A DNA stretch of 64,000 nucleotides. It comes from an uncultured Pseudomonadales bacterium. GTDB lineage: Bacteria; Pseudomonadota; Gammaproteobacteria; Pseudomonadales; Azotimanducaceae. This document shows, piece by piece, positions 23,893-31,746 of the stretch; the stretch's first letter is position 1, and every line of letters starts with the position of its first letter. A program made the translations under genes and the position numbers. The notes under the pieces were generated by a model, which saw nothing but the letters and a program-made list of their open reading frames with translations, was not told the origin of the DNA and did no database searches. Location of the stretch: NCBI GenBank assembly GCA_958296405.1, contig OY282519.1, positions 2,712,132 through 2,776,131 of the forward strand. Reading direction: 5' to 3'.

Positions 23893-25875
23893 TTGCGTTT
23901 TAACGCGAGGGCAGCCAAACTCGCCCAATGTGCGGCGTTGGCAGCCGCACATCAACAAGGAGCGGGAAACCTAAACAATGCAGCAGATTATCCCCCCCCC
24001 CCCCCCCCCCCGGAAGCTGAGGGTGGTCCCAAGAGGCATAGCAAGCGTTCTCTCCGCTCTCTGATTGATCGCAGACGCGCCCGCCCATCGGGGAGCCCCC
24101 TCCGTCTCGCGCTAACACTGCTGTGCTGCCAGGCGGCGCTGGCGGCCGACTATGAGATCCCGCTGTTCGTTTCGGCATCCAACGCCACGCAGCAGAGCTT
24201 TGCTCGCATCGTCAACCACTCCAACGACTCGGGAACCGTCAGCGTTCGCGCCATCGACGACAGCGGCCGGACATTCGACGCCTTCCAGCTATCCTTCGAT
24301 CCTTGGGGTGTGATGAACTTCAACTCCGACCATCTGGAGATGGGCGACTCGTCTAGGAGAATCACCGGCATTGGCGGCGGCACGGGTGACTGGCGCCTTG
24401 TCCTGACCAGCGACCTGAACCTTGAGGTGCTGGCCTACATCCGCACCCAAGATGGGTTCCTCACCAGCATGCACGACACGGCGCGCAAGCCGGAAACCCG
24501 CCATCTCGTGCCGGTCTTCAACCCCGGCAGCAACAGCCGGCAGGCCAGCCGGCTGCGGCTGGTCAACCCGACCGGGGGCAGCGCCCGAGTCACCATCGCC
24601 GGCGTGGACGACCAAGGAACGCTCACCTCTGAGGTTAGCCTTTCGGTGCCTGCGGGAGAGGCGCGTTCCATCACTGCAGCGCAACTGGAACGGGGCCACA
24701 GCAGCCTGACCGGCCGTCTCGGCGACGGCTCTGGCAAATGGCGGCTGTTCGTCACCAGCAACCGCGACATCCATGTGATGAGCCTGTTGGAAAGCGCCAC
24801 CGGACACTTGAGCAACCTGTCCACGTCCACGTCGGCGACCGATTTCCCGCTCCCACAGCGGGGCGTCACCCAAGTCGCTCCAGCGGACCAAGCGGCATTC
24901 GACGCGCGCTTCGTCGGCAAACGGCTAGCGACGAACCGCGTCACCGACTACATCGATTTCGTGAGGGGCGGCGAGTTCGACGAGACCTATCGGTCACGAG
25001 CGCTCCACGGCCGCTACGTTTACGAGAACACCGGTCCAAACACGGGGACGGTGACGCTGACCTACCAAAGCGGTCGTTGCAACTACCGGCTGACCTTCGA
25101 CGCCATCGCGTCGGGCTCTGGCCAATGGAGTTGCGGCACGGGCTCGAACAGCTTCGACTGGCGCGTCGAGGAGATCGGTGGCCCAGCAGCGCCGCCGGCG
25201 CCGACGACAGGGACGACTGCGGGCGATGCCAGCACTAGCGTGCGCTTTCAATGGCCTTGGAGAGTCTCGGCCGGCACGACTTACACGTTCGATATCCAGC
25301 TCCGGCGAAAGGACACTGTCTGGTGGTCCTACGGGTGTCGGACGTTTGGGCCGCCCGAACGGTCCGGCCGAGCGAACATCTATCTGGACATAACCGAATT
25401 GGAGTCCGCGACCACCTACCAGTTTCGGTATCGGCTCCGCGACTCGAGCTCTTGTGAGGCTGCCATCCGGTCGCACTCGGGCCGCTGGTCTGCCATTGGC
25501 GAAGGACGAACCCAAAACGACGACGGCACTGGTGGCGGCGGCGGAACGCGCCATGGAGTCGGCGACACGATCACTTCCATGCCCACTGGGCGCTGGGCTC
25601 CCGACACCACGTCCAACGCGTCGGTCAGCGTTTCCGGTTCCGACGTGACCATCCGGTTCAGCAATGGCGGCTACGTGGTGGAGAATGGGGTCAGATACAC
25701 CTGCGACGACAGCGGCGGCTGCAGGGTCATGAATCGGGTTGTTGAACTCGGCGTGATCGTGGAAACCACCGAGCGCGCTTCGGGCGCGGCACCGAGTGTG
25801 GGCGGCGCCCTGACGCTGCAAGCGAAGATCGATCTGCAGAACTTGGAGACGCCCGGCAAGAAATCAGTCCGCTAG
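23893..25875 (+). CDS. Secreted repeat protein with FnIII-like domain, possibly phase-variable
   Basis: Up to 660 residues if translation starts at a TTG; there is no ATG or GTG in this frame before the signal peptide (LRLALTLLCCQAALA, ~residues 70-85). The only ATG with an upstream AAGGAG (ATG 23978) is one frame off and would read into this frame only if the 20-C tract at 23992 changed length to 18 or 21. The mature protein has two copies of a ~110-residue beta domain (FARIVNHS...TGDWRLVLTSDLNLEVLAYIR and LRLVNPTG...GKWRLFVTSNRDIHVMSLL), a linker domain, a fibronectin-III-like domain (~residues 440-540) and a C-terminal beta domain. The repeat resembles proteins of uncultured marine or sponge-associated proteobacteria. 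Function unknown; a surface or extracellular role is likely. Confidence 0.65.
   Translation: MRFNARAAKLAQCAALAAAHQQGAGNLNNAADYPPPPPPPEAEGGPKRHSKRSLRSLIDRRRARPSGSPLRLALTLLCCQAALAADYEIPLFVSASNATQQSFARIVNHSNDSGTVSVRAIDDSGRTFDAFQLSFDPWGVMNFNSDHLEMGDSSRRITGIGGGTGDWRLVLTSDLNLEVLAYIRTQDGFLTSMHDTARKPETRHLVPVFNPGSNSRQASRLRLVNPTGGSARVTIAGVDDQGTLTSEVSLSVPAGEARSITAAQLERGHSSLTGRLGDGSGKWRLFVTSNRDIHVMSLLESATGHLSNLSTSTSATDFPLPQRGVTQVAPADQAAFDARFVGKRLATNRVTDYIDFVRGGEFDETYRSRALHGRYVYENTGPNTGTVTLTYQSGRCNYRLTFDAIASGSGQWSCGTGSNSFDWRVEEIGGPAAPPAPTTGTTAGDASTSVRFQWPWRVSAGTTYTFDIQLRRKDTVWWSYGCRTFGPPERSGRANIYLDITELESATTYQFRYRLRDSSSCEAAIRSHSGRWSAIGEGRTQNDDGTGGGGGTRHGVGDTITSMPTGRWAPDTTSNASVSVSGSDVTIRFSNGGYVVENGVRYTCDDSGGCRVMNRVVELGVIVETTERASGAAPSVGGALTLQAKIDLQNLETPGKKSVR
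23992..24011. repeat. Poly-C homopolymer tract, 20 cytosines
   Basis: Twenty consecutive C residues inside the 5' region of the secreted repeat protein, upstream of its signal peptide. Homopolymer tracts of this length are classic slipped-strand phase-variation sites. At 20 C the ATG-initiated frame at 23978 stops after about 28 codons; at 18 or 21 C it would enter the signal-peptide frame. Tract length could also be an assembly artefact. Confidence 0.9.
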
Positions 25876-26127
25876 GGGGGCTGAATAGGGCGTCGATCGA
25901 CGGCTGCAAGTCGGCAAAGGCGGTTTCGGCGAGGAACCGCCGCGAAAATGGTGCGATTCGGCCGCTTCAATGCCGTTTCCGGCCTCTTCGCTGCCTTCCG
26001 GGCGTACCGCCGCCGCAGTCACGCCGCCAAGCTCCGTTCGGCGATCAGCAGGTTGGCGAAGCCCAGCAGCGACGTGGTCCGCTGGGCTGGGCTGAGCGTC
26101 CCTCTGTGCGCTGGCGAGCGGTGGTAC

Positions 26128-27009
26128 TCAGCGCCCCGGTGGGCGATACACGGTGATGGGCCGCTGCCGCCGCATCCAAGCCGGTTGCGCGTTCCACGCC
26201 CGCCCCAGCGTCGCGCCGCCGTCCACCACATGGGCTTGGCCGGTGACGAAGGTCGATTCGTCGCTGGCAAGCCACAGGGCGCAGTGCGCGATGTCCTCTG
26301 GTTCGCCGACGCGCTGGATGGGTTGCTCGTCGGCCATGGCGTCCTTAAAGCGCGCCACCACTTGGTCTGTGAAGCCGCGGCCCACCGCAAGGGGAGTGGC
26401 GATGAGGCCGGGGCAGATGCAGTTGGCGCGCACGTTCCATTCGGCCAGTTCCAATGCCACCGAGCGGGTGAGGGCCACCACGGCCGCCTTGGCGGCGCTG
26501 TAGATGTGCGGTGCCCAGCCACCCTGCAGCGCAGCGATGGAGGCGGTGTTGATGATGGAGCCAGAGCGCTGGCGCTTCATCACGGGCGCGGCGTGTTTCA
26601 TGCCGAAGAAGACGCCCTTCACCAGCACATCCAAGGTGATGGCGAAGTCTGCTTCGGATGTTTCGTCAAGCGGGCCCAAGGCGCCGCCGAAGCCGGCGTT
26701 GTTGAAGATGCAGTCGATGCGACCCCACTCGCGCTCCGCCGCGGCCACGGCCTTCGCGACATCGGCCTCGGCCGTGACGTCGACGCGCTCGAATCGTGCC
26801 GCGGCGCCAAGTTCCTCCGCCAAGGCGGCGCCGGCTTCGTCCTGCATGTCGGCGAGCAGCACCCGCGCGCCTTGGTGGGTGAAGAGACGCGCCGTGGCGG
26901 CGCCGATGCCGCTCGCGCCGCCAGTGATCACCGCGACTTTGCCGTCGAGTCGCGAGCCGGGGGTGCTCAACGCAATGACCTCCACGGTACGTGGGTGATG
27001 GGTTGCCAT
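26128..27009 (-). CDS. SDR-family NAD(P)-dependent oxidoreductase
   Basis: 293 residues from ATG 27009 (a GTG at 27027 would add six). Classical short-chain dehydrogenase: coenzyme motif GGASGIGAA (after VAVITGG), NNAG motif in CIFNNAGFGG, catalytic Ser in NTASIAA, and YSAAKAA (YxxxK). The C-terminus carries GEPEDIAHCALWLASDESTFV and a VDGGATL end, as in FabG-like alcohol dehydrogenases. The last ~20 residues (basic, RQRPITVYRPPGR) extend beyond the usual end. Substrate not deducible. It is preceded by the unknown gene after ~90 bp on the same strand. Confidence 0.9.
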   Translation of the reverse strand: MATHHPRTVEVIALSTPGSRLDGKVAVITGGASGIGAATARLFTHQGARVLLADMQDEAGAALAEELGAAARFERVDVTAEADVAKAVAAAEREWGRIDCIFNNAGFGGALGPLDETSEADFAITLDVLVKGVFFGMKHAAPVMKRQRSGSIINTASIAALQGGWAPHIYSAAKAAVVALTRSVALELAEWNVRANCICPGLIATPLAVGRGFTDQVVARFKDAMADEQPIQRVGEPEDIAHCALWLASDESTFVTGQAHVVDGGATLGRAWNAQPAWMRRQRPITVYRPPGR

Positions 27010-27100
27010 TGCCGGCGAGTGCGTCACCCGACGCTTGGCCCCGACCGGCGCAGGGCTTCAACCCAGCGAACCTAGCACGGCGGCGCACCCGGCGTCTAAC

Positions 27101-27637
27101 TCACCGGCCAGCGTTTGCCATCCTTAACGCGCCGCCCAAAGCGTCGCCAGCGGCTTGGGAGGGCGGCGCGCCGATGAAGGCCGGCGTCTCGCAGATCGCG
27201 TACGGATGCAGCAGCCGCGCATCCAGAAACTGCCGGTGCGGCGCAATCGGTTCCAATGCTTCGCGCCGGCGCTGCTCCGCGCCTGGGTACAGGGCGATGC
27301 TGTCGAGGGGTTGGAAGATGGCGTGGACCGGGCTGAGTGTGGAGAATTCGCAGCGCGTCTCCCAAGTGCCGCGGCGAAATGCGACGATGTGGATGTCGAG
27401 AATCTCCGCCCACCAAGAGAATGTGAGCGGTTCCCCAACGGCGAGAAGCAGCGGCAACGCTTGGTCGCTTTGCCGCGCCGCTTCGAGCAGCTCCTGCGCC
27501 AACTGCCACGGGTGCGTGTCCTTGTAGGCGCCGGCGCCGGATTGCTCGAGGATGGCATCAAGGGCGCGCTGAGACACCGGCGCGCAGATGCAGTACGGGG
27601 TGGGCTGCGTAGGTCGGTTGGCGGGAGCGCTCGGCAT
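27101..27637 (-). CDS. Unknown 178-residue protein
   Basis: From ATG 27637 the frame encodes 178 residues with no signal peptide or transmembrane helix. The sequence starts with PYCICAPVSQRALDAILEQSG and contains a hydrophobic core AEILDIHIVAF, a predominantly alpha/beta region and a conserved-looking end (DARLLHPYAICETPAFIG). I do not recognise a family. It begins 5 bp after the stop of the DUF2165 gene (27643), so it is probably co-transcribed with it. Codon use matches neighbours. Confidence 0.65.
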   Translation of the reverse strand: MPSAPANRPTQPTPYCICAPVSQRALDAILEQSGAGAYKDTHPWQLAQELLEAARQSDQALPLLLAVGEPLTFSWWAEILDIHIVAFRRGTWETRCEFSTLSPVHAIFQPLDSIALYPGAEQRRREALEPIAPHRQFLDARLLHPYAICETPAFIGAPPSQAAGDALGGALRMANAGR

Positions 27638-27642
27638 CGGCG

Positions 27643-28182
27643 CTAGCCCCGCTCCGTGGGTGCCTCGCCTTCCGGCAGATGCAGGAAGATGAGCGTCGCG
27701 AACAGCACCATCACGAAGCGGAACGCCGGTTGCTGGCTGTTCCATTCCTGCGACTGCCACATCAGGAACCACTCCGCGGCGATGGTTAAGAAACCGGTGA
27801 ACCAAAGCAGGATGCCGATGGTCAACCCCACGGTGGCGAGCCCCTTGGCGGCGGCGAAGGCGGCGGCGCCACGGTGGCGGCTCTGCCAAAGCCGCCAAGC
27901 GCCGACTGCGCAAAAGGCGCCGGTGGCGACCTCCGCGGCGATGATGACGGCGTAGCTCAAGTGATGCATCCAAGGCGCCTCTAGGGCCCGCCACATCAGG
28001 TTATTGCCCTCCAACGTGGTGTCCATGCTCAGCACATGGCGGACGAAGGCGAGGTTCGAGCCATAGTCCGTGATGTTGTTGAGCGCCACGAGCAGCGAGA
28101 ACAGGGCCACCGCGGCCACGAACAGGGCCTGCGCGGCGCGTCTTGTCGCCGTCGCGTCGGTGTTGCCGAAACCATGCGCCAT
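27643..28182 (-). CDS. DUF2165 integral membrane protein
   Basis: 179 residues with four predicted transmembrane segments (ALFVAAVALFSLLVALNNI; YAVIIAAEVATGAFCAVGAW; ATVGLTIGILLWFTGFLTIA; FVMVLFATLIFLHL). The NNITDYGSN, FVRHVLSMD and AEWFLMWQS motifs are those of DUF2165, a small inner-membrane family of unknown role. It is divergent from the FAD-oxidase operon over a 195-bp spacer holding an inverted repeat at 28280, and heads a two-gene unit with the unknown protein. Confidence 0.85.
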   Translation of the reverse strand: MAHGFGNTDATATRRAAQALFVAAVALFSLLVALNNITDYGSNLAFVRHVLSMDTTLEGNNLMWRALEAPWMHHLSYAVIIAAEVATGAFCAVGAWRLWQSRHRGAAAFAAAKGLATVGLTIGILLWFTGFLTIAAEWFLMWQSQEWNSQQPAFRFVMVLFATLIFLHLPEGEAPTERG

Positions 28183-28279
28183 GTGATCCTCCTCCCCTGT
28201 GCGGTCGCGGACGTCAATGCCGCGGCGCCCATCCCGCGGCGCTTCGCTGGCGCCGCCGCCCTCGCGCAGGACGCGCGCC

Positions 28280-28294
28280 TGCCAGATAATGGCA
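28280..28294. promoter_or_regulatory. Inverted repeat, candidate operator over a -10 element
   Basis: TGCCAGATAATGGCA is a perfect 5-bp inverted repeat (TGCCA/TGGCA) around GATAA; it contains GATAAT, a possible -10 for the FAD-oxidase gene at 28378. A repressor bound here would block that promoter. Confidence 0.35.
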
Positions 28295-28377
28295 CCGCGA
28301 GGCCGCCGGAAAAGGGCATCCTATCCAACCAGCGGCCAGTGACCAACGGTTTCAGTGGCGGCACTTGGGGGTGGCGG

Positions 28378-29745
28378 ATGGTGAAGCATGATTGGACGGC
28401 AGGCTTGGATGAAGCCGTCGCGGAACTCAAGGACATCGTTGGGCCGCGCCACGTCACCGTGGATCCGAAGCGCTTGGCGGCCGGTTCCCGGGATTGCTTT
28501 CATTTCTCGCCGGTGCTCATCCCGCAGCTGGAAGACAAGCGAGCGGACGTCATCGTCTTGCCCGGCACGCAAGACGAGCTCAGGCGCGTGGTCGGGGTGG
28601 CGGCGCGGCACGGTGCGCCGCTAACGCCGCGCGGCGCCGGCACCGGCAACTATGGCCAAGGGGTGCCACTGCATGGCGGCATGCTCGTCAACACCAAGCG
28701 GCTCAACCGCATCATTCACTTGGACGCGGGCGCGGCGCAGGTGGAGGCTGGAGTGATCCTGCACGACATCGAGAAGGCCGCCGCCACGGTGGACGCGGAA
28801 CTCAGGATGTTTCCCAGCACGGTGCCCACGTCGTCCGCCGCCGGCTTCGTCACGGGCGGCTCCGGCGGCGTCGGCTCCATCGAGTGGGGCCTGTTGCGCG
28901 AGCGCGGCAACGTGCCGGCCGTGGACATCTTCACCGTCGAGCCGTCGCCGCGGCGCGAGCGCGTCGCTGGGGCAAACCTTGAGGGCGTGTTGCACAACTG
29001 CGGCCTCACCGCGTTCGTGGTGGAGGTCACGCTGGCGCTGGCGCCGAAGACGCCTTGGCACCAGTACGCCATTGCGTTCGAAGACTTGACGACGTGTTTG
29101 ACGGCGGGCCGTGAACTCGCGGAGAACGACGCGATCAAGAAACGCCTCGTCACCGCCTTCGAGTGGCCCATCCCCAGCTTCTTTGTGCCGCTCATGCGTC
29201 GCGGCATCTGCCCGGAGGGCGCCCATGCGCTGTTTCTCTACACCGATGCGCCGCCGGCGGTGGTCGAACCCCTCGCGCGCGGCCTTGGCGGGCGCGTCAC
29301 GTTTCACGATCAGCCGCGCCCCCCGGCGCCGCGCGGCGCGCAGCTCTATGACTACACTTGGAACCACACCACGCAGTGGGCCATGAAGGCGGACGCCTCG
29401 CTCACCTACCTGCAAGATCGCTTTGACATCGACCGCATGCACGAGCAAATGGAAGCCCGCCGCCGTCGCTTCCCGAACGAGGTGTTCGAGCATGTGGAGT
29501 TCATCAAGGTGGATGGCCGCGTCGCCGCCGCCGGCTTGAGCATCGTGGCGTTCAAGAGCCCAGAGCGGCTGGCGGAGCTCATCGCCTACTGCGAATCCGA
29601 CGCCATTCGCGTCAGCAATCCGCACACCTACTTTCTGGACGATGACACGCGCTGGTACGGAGATGCCTTCCTCACCGCCAAGAAGCGTTGGGATCCAGCG
29701 GGTCTGTTGAACCCCGGCCACCTGCGGGCAATGGACGCGGCATGA
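28378..29745 (+). CDS. FAD-linked oxidase (GlcD/VAO family)
   Basis: 455 residues from ATG 28378 (MVKHDWTAGLDEAV); the frame upstream is shadow. It has the PCMH FAD-binding fold: VIVLPGTQDELRRVV, then TPRGAGTGNYGQGVPL (pyrophosphate loop), GGSGGVGSIEWGLLRERGN and an FAD-linked oxidase C-terminal domain ending DPAGLLNPGHLRAM. These enzymes oxidise alpha-hydroxy acids or similar substrates and pass electrons to quinone or cytochrome. Its TGA overlaps the ATG of the amidohydrolase (ATGA), so the two form an operon. Substrate unknown; the neighbourhood suggests an N-heterocycle product. Confidence 0.85.
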   Translation: MVKHDWTAGLDEAVAELKDIVGPRHVTVDPKRLAAGSRDCFHFSPVLIPQLEDKRADVIVLPGTQDELRRVVGVAARHGAPLTPRGAGTGNYGQGVPLHGGMLVNTKRLNRIIHLDAGAAQVEAGVILHDIEKAAATVDAELRMFPSTVPTSSAAGFVTGGSGGVGSIEWGLLRERGNVPAVDIFTVEPSPRRERVAGANLEGVLHNCGLTAFVVEVTLALAPKTPWHQYAIAFEDLTTCLTAGRELAENDAIKKRLVTAFEWPIPSFFVPLMRRGICPEGAHALFLYTDAPPAVVEPLARGLGGRVTFHDQPRPPAPRGAQLYDYTWNHTTQWAMKADASLTYLQDRFDIDRMHEQMEARRRRFPNEVFEHVEFIKVDGRVAAAGLSIVAFKSPERLAELIAYCESDAIRVSNPHTYFLDDDTRWYGDAFLTAKKRWDPAGLLNPGHLRAMDAA

Positions 29746-30962
29746 CGTGGCTGCTCGCCAACGCGCGGCTCGTCGAAGGCAACGGCAAGGTCAACTTGCT
29801 GCTGCGCGATGGCCGTGTGCGCCTCGTTGGCGCCGATGCGGCGCTCAGCGCGGATTGCAGACGGTGGGATGTGCAGGGGCGGTTGGTGTTGCCGGGCTTG
29901 GTGGAGATTCACGCGCATCTGGATAAAACGTACTCGGCGATCGACAACCCGGACGGCACCTTGGCCGGCGCCATCGAGCGTTTCCGGCGCATCGCCGAGA
30001 AGCGCTCGCTGGCTGATGTGGAGCGCAACGCCGAGCGCGGCGTGACCGCCGCCCTCGTGAGCGGGGTCACCAAGCTGCGCAGCCATTTGAACTTGCACAG
30101 CCGGCAAGATCTGTCCGTCATCGAGGTGATGCAGGGAGTGCGGCGTCGATTCCGCCAAAGCATCGACTTGCAGTTCGTGGCGATGGCGCGCTTCGAGGCG
30201 CCGGAGGGGCGGGCGCTGTTGGAGGCGGCGGTGGGCTTGGGCGTGGATGTGGTGGGCGGCGTGCCGGCGTTGGCGCCGGATCCCGACGCCAGCGTGGCAG
30301 CCGCCTTGGCGGCGGCGCGGGCCCTCGATCTGCCGCTCGATCTGCACATGGACGAGACGGAAGCCCCCGCCAGCAGGACGCTGGCGTGCCTCGCGCAACG
30401 CATGCTCGCCTTGGGGCTAGACCTGCCCGCCACAGCCAGCCACTGTTGTTCGCTGGGCTTTCAGCCGTTGGACGAAGCGCGGGCGACGATGGATGCCGTG
30501 GCGGCGGCGGGAATCTCGGTGGCGGCGCTGCCTGCCTGCAACCTCACGCTGCTGGGGCGTGGCCATTGGCCGCCGCCGCGCGGCATGGCGCCGGTGGCCG
30601 AACTCATCGAGCGCGGCGTCGTGGTGGCGGCCGGCTCAGACAACGTGCGCGATGCGTTCAATCCGTTCGGCAACTACGATCCGCTCTACTCCGCGCACCT
30701 GTGCGCAATGGTGGGGCAGTTGACATCCACCGCCCAACTGCGCGGGGCGCTGCAACTCGGCACCAGCAATGCAGCGCACGCCTTTGATGGCAGCCAAGCG
30801 CGGGTGGAGGACGGCGCCCCGGCAGACTTGGTGGTGCTCGACGAAGCCGATCCGCTCGCGGCCATCGCCAGCCCGCCGCCGCGTCTGGCCACCTTCAAGG
30901 CTGGACGGCTGGTGGTGCGCTCCGAGTTGCGCCGCGAGTGGGGCCAGCCGCCATCGCCATGA
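29742..30962 (+). CDS. Cytosine deaminase-like amidohydrolase
   Basis: 406 residues from ATG 29742, coupled to the FAD-oxidase by an ATGA overlap. Amidohydrolase superfamily, CodA branch: metal ligands in EIHAHLDKT, LDLHMDETE, the ASHCCSLGF His, and VVAAGSDNVRDAFNPFG with the catalytic Asp and the CodA-typical NVRD. These enzymes deaminate cytosine, isoguanine, creatinine or other cyclic amidines. A start in MTWLLANARL is natural. Its last 68 bp run antisense to the end of the cytochrome gene. With the creatininase-family gene beyond, deamination of a creatinine-like or pyrimidine ring is plausible (inference). Confidence 0.85.
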   Translation: MTWLLANARLVEGNGKVNLLLRDGRVRLVGADAALSADCRRWDVQGRLVLPGLVEIHAHLDKTYSAIDNPDGTLAGAIERFRRIAEKRSLADVERNAERGVTAALVSGVTKLRSHLNLHSRQDLSVIEVMQGVRRRFRQSIDLQFVAMARFEAPEGRALLEAAVGLGVDVVGGVPALAPDPDASVAAALAAARALDLPLDLHMDETEAPASRTLACLAQRMLALGLDLPATASHCCSLGFQPLDEARATMDAVAAAGISVAALPACNLTLLGRGHWPPPRGMAPVAELIERGVVVAAGSDNVRDAFNPFGNYDPLYSAHLCAMVGQLTSTAQLRGALQLGTSNAAHAFDGSQARVEDGAPADLVVLDEADPLAAIASPPPRLATFKAGRLVVRSELRREWGQPPSP

Positions 30963-31746
30963 ACTGAAGGTAGCGCGCCACTGCCGGGACATTGAGTTCC
31001 GGCTGCTCGCTGGCGTAGTTCGGCATCTTGGACTCCGGGTAGTAGCGGTGGAAGTTGGCGATCACTTCCACCAGCGTCGGGTGGTCGAAGAACTTCACCA
31101 TCGCGCTCAACGCGAGGTCTGGCCCCAACGTGCCGCCGGCCTCAAGCAGGCGGTGGCACTTGATGCACTCCTCGCGGTACACGGCGAAGCCTTCGCGCAC
31201 TGCCGGCGGCGCCGCCGCCGGCGGCATGAGGCGGGCCGCACGGGCGCCGGCGTTCACGGCTCGAATCTCCCGCAGCCCATAGGGCCAAGGCAGCTTCCTG
31301 AGCGCATCGGCGCCGAGCGCCGCGGAGCGCCAAGTGAGGTAGAGCGGCGCCAAGTTGACTGCGGCATTGCCAGGCGGCAGCGGCGCCCAAGCGCCGCCGG
31401 GAGCTGCATCGGCGTCCGCCCGCGCCACAAAGCCTCGCACATGGCCATCGGTCAACAGCTCGGCGCTCACAAGGGCCTCGTAGCCATCGTCGCAAACAAA
31501 GAGGTAATCGGCTTGCAGGGGCAGGCCCAAACGTTCCATGAGCGCACCCAAGTCGTAGCCGAGGAACGTCTTGTCCACTTGGTACATGAAGTCGCTGGGC
31601 ACGGCTTGCGCACTCAACCCCAAGCTCTCATCCAGCGCGGCGATGGCAAACGTGGCGCGCTCCCCGCTTGGTCGCACCACACTGAGCTCGCTGGCGTGCC
31701 CCGCCAAGCCCAAGATGGCCGGCGCAAGCCAAGCGAGGCGCGTCAC
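30895..31746 (-). CDS. Periplasmic monoheme c-type cytochrome with SUOX-like N-terminal domain
   Basis: 283 residues from GTG 31746, overlapping the creatininase stop as GTGA. A signal peptide (RLAWLAPAILGLAGHAS) is followed by a domain reminiscent of molybdopterin-oxidoreductase-like electron-transfer proteins (YQVDKTFLGYDLG, then LFVCDDGYEALVS; residues ~50-180) without an obvious cofactor Cys. The C-terminal domain is a cytochrome c: heme motif CIKCH and a likely axial Met in ESKMPNY. It probably passes electrons in the periplasm. Co-translation with a creatininase-family protein is unusual. The final ~22 codons overlap the amidohydrolase gene. Confidence 0.78.
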   Translation of the reverse strand: MTRLAWLAPAILGLAGHASELSVVRPSGERATFAIAALDESLGLSAQAVPSDFMYQVDKTFLGYDLGALMERLGLPLQADYLFVCDDGYEALVSAELLTDGHVRGFVARADADAAPGGAWAPLPPGNAAVNLAPLYLTWRSAALGADALRKLPWPYGLREIRAVNAGARAARLMPPAAAPPAVREGFAVYREECIKCHRLLEAGGTLGPDLALSAMVKFFDHPTLVEVIANFHRYYPESKMPNYASEQPELNVPAVARYLQFMAMAAGPTRGATRSAPPAVQP

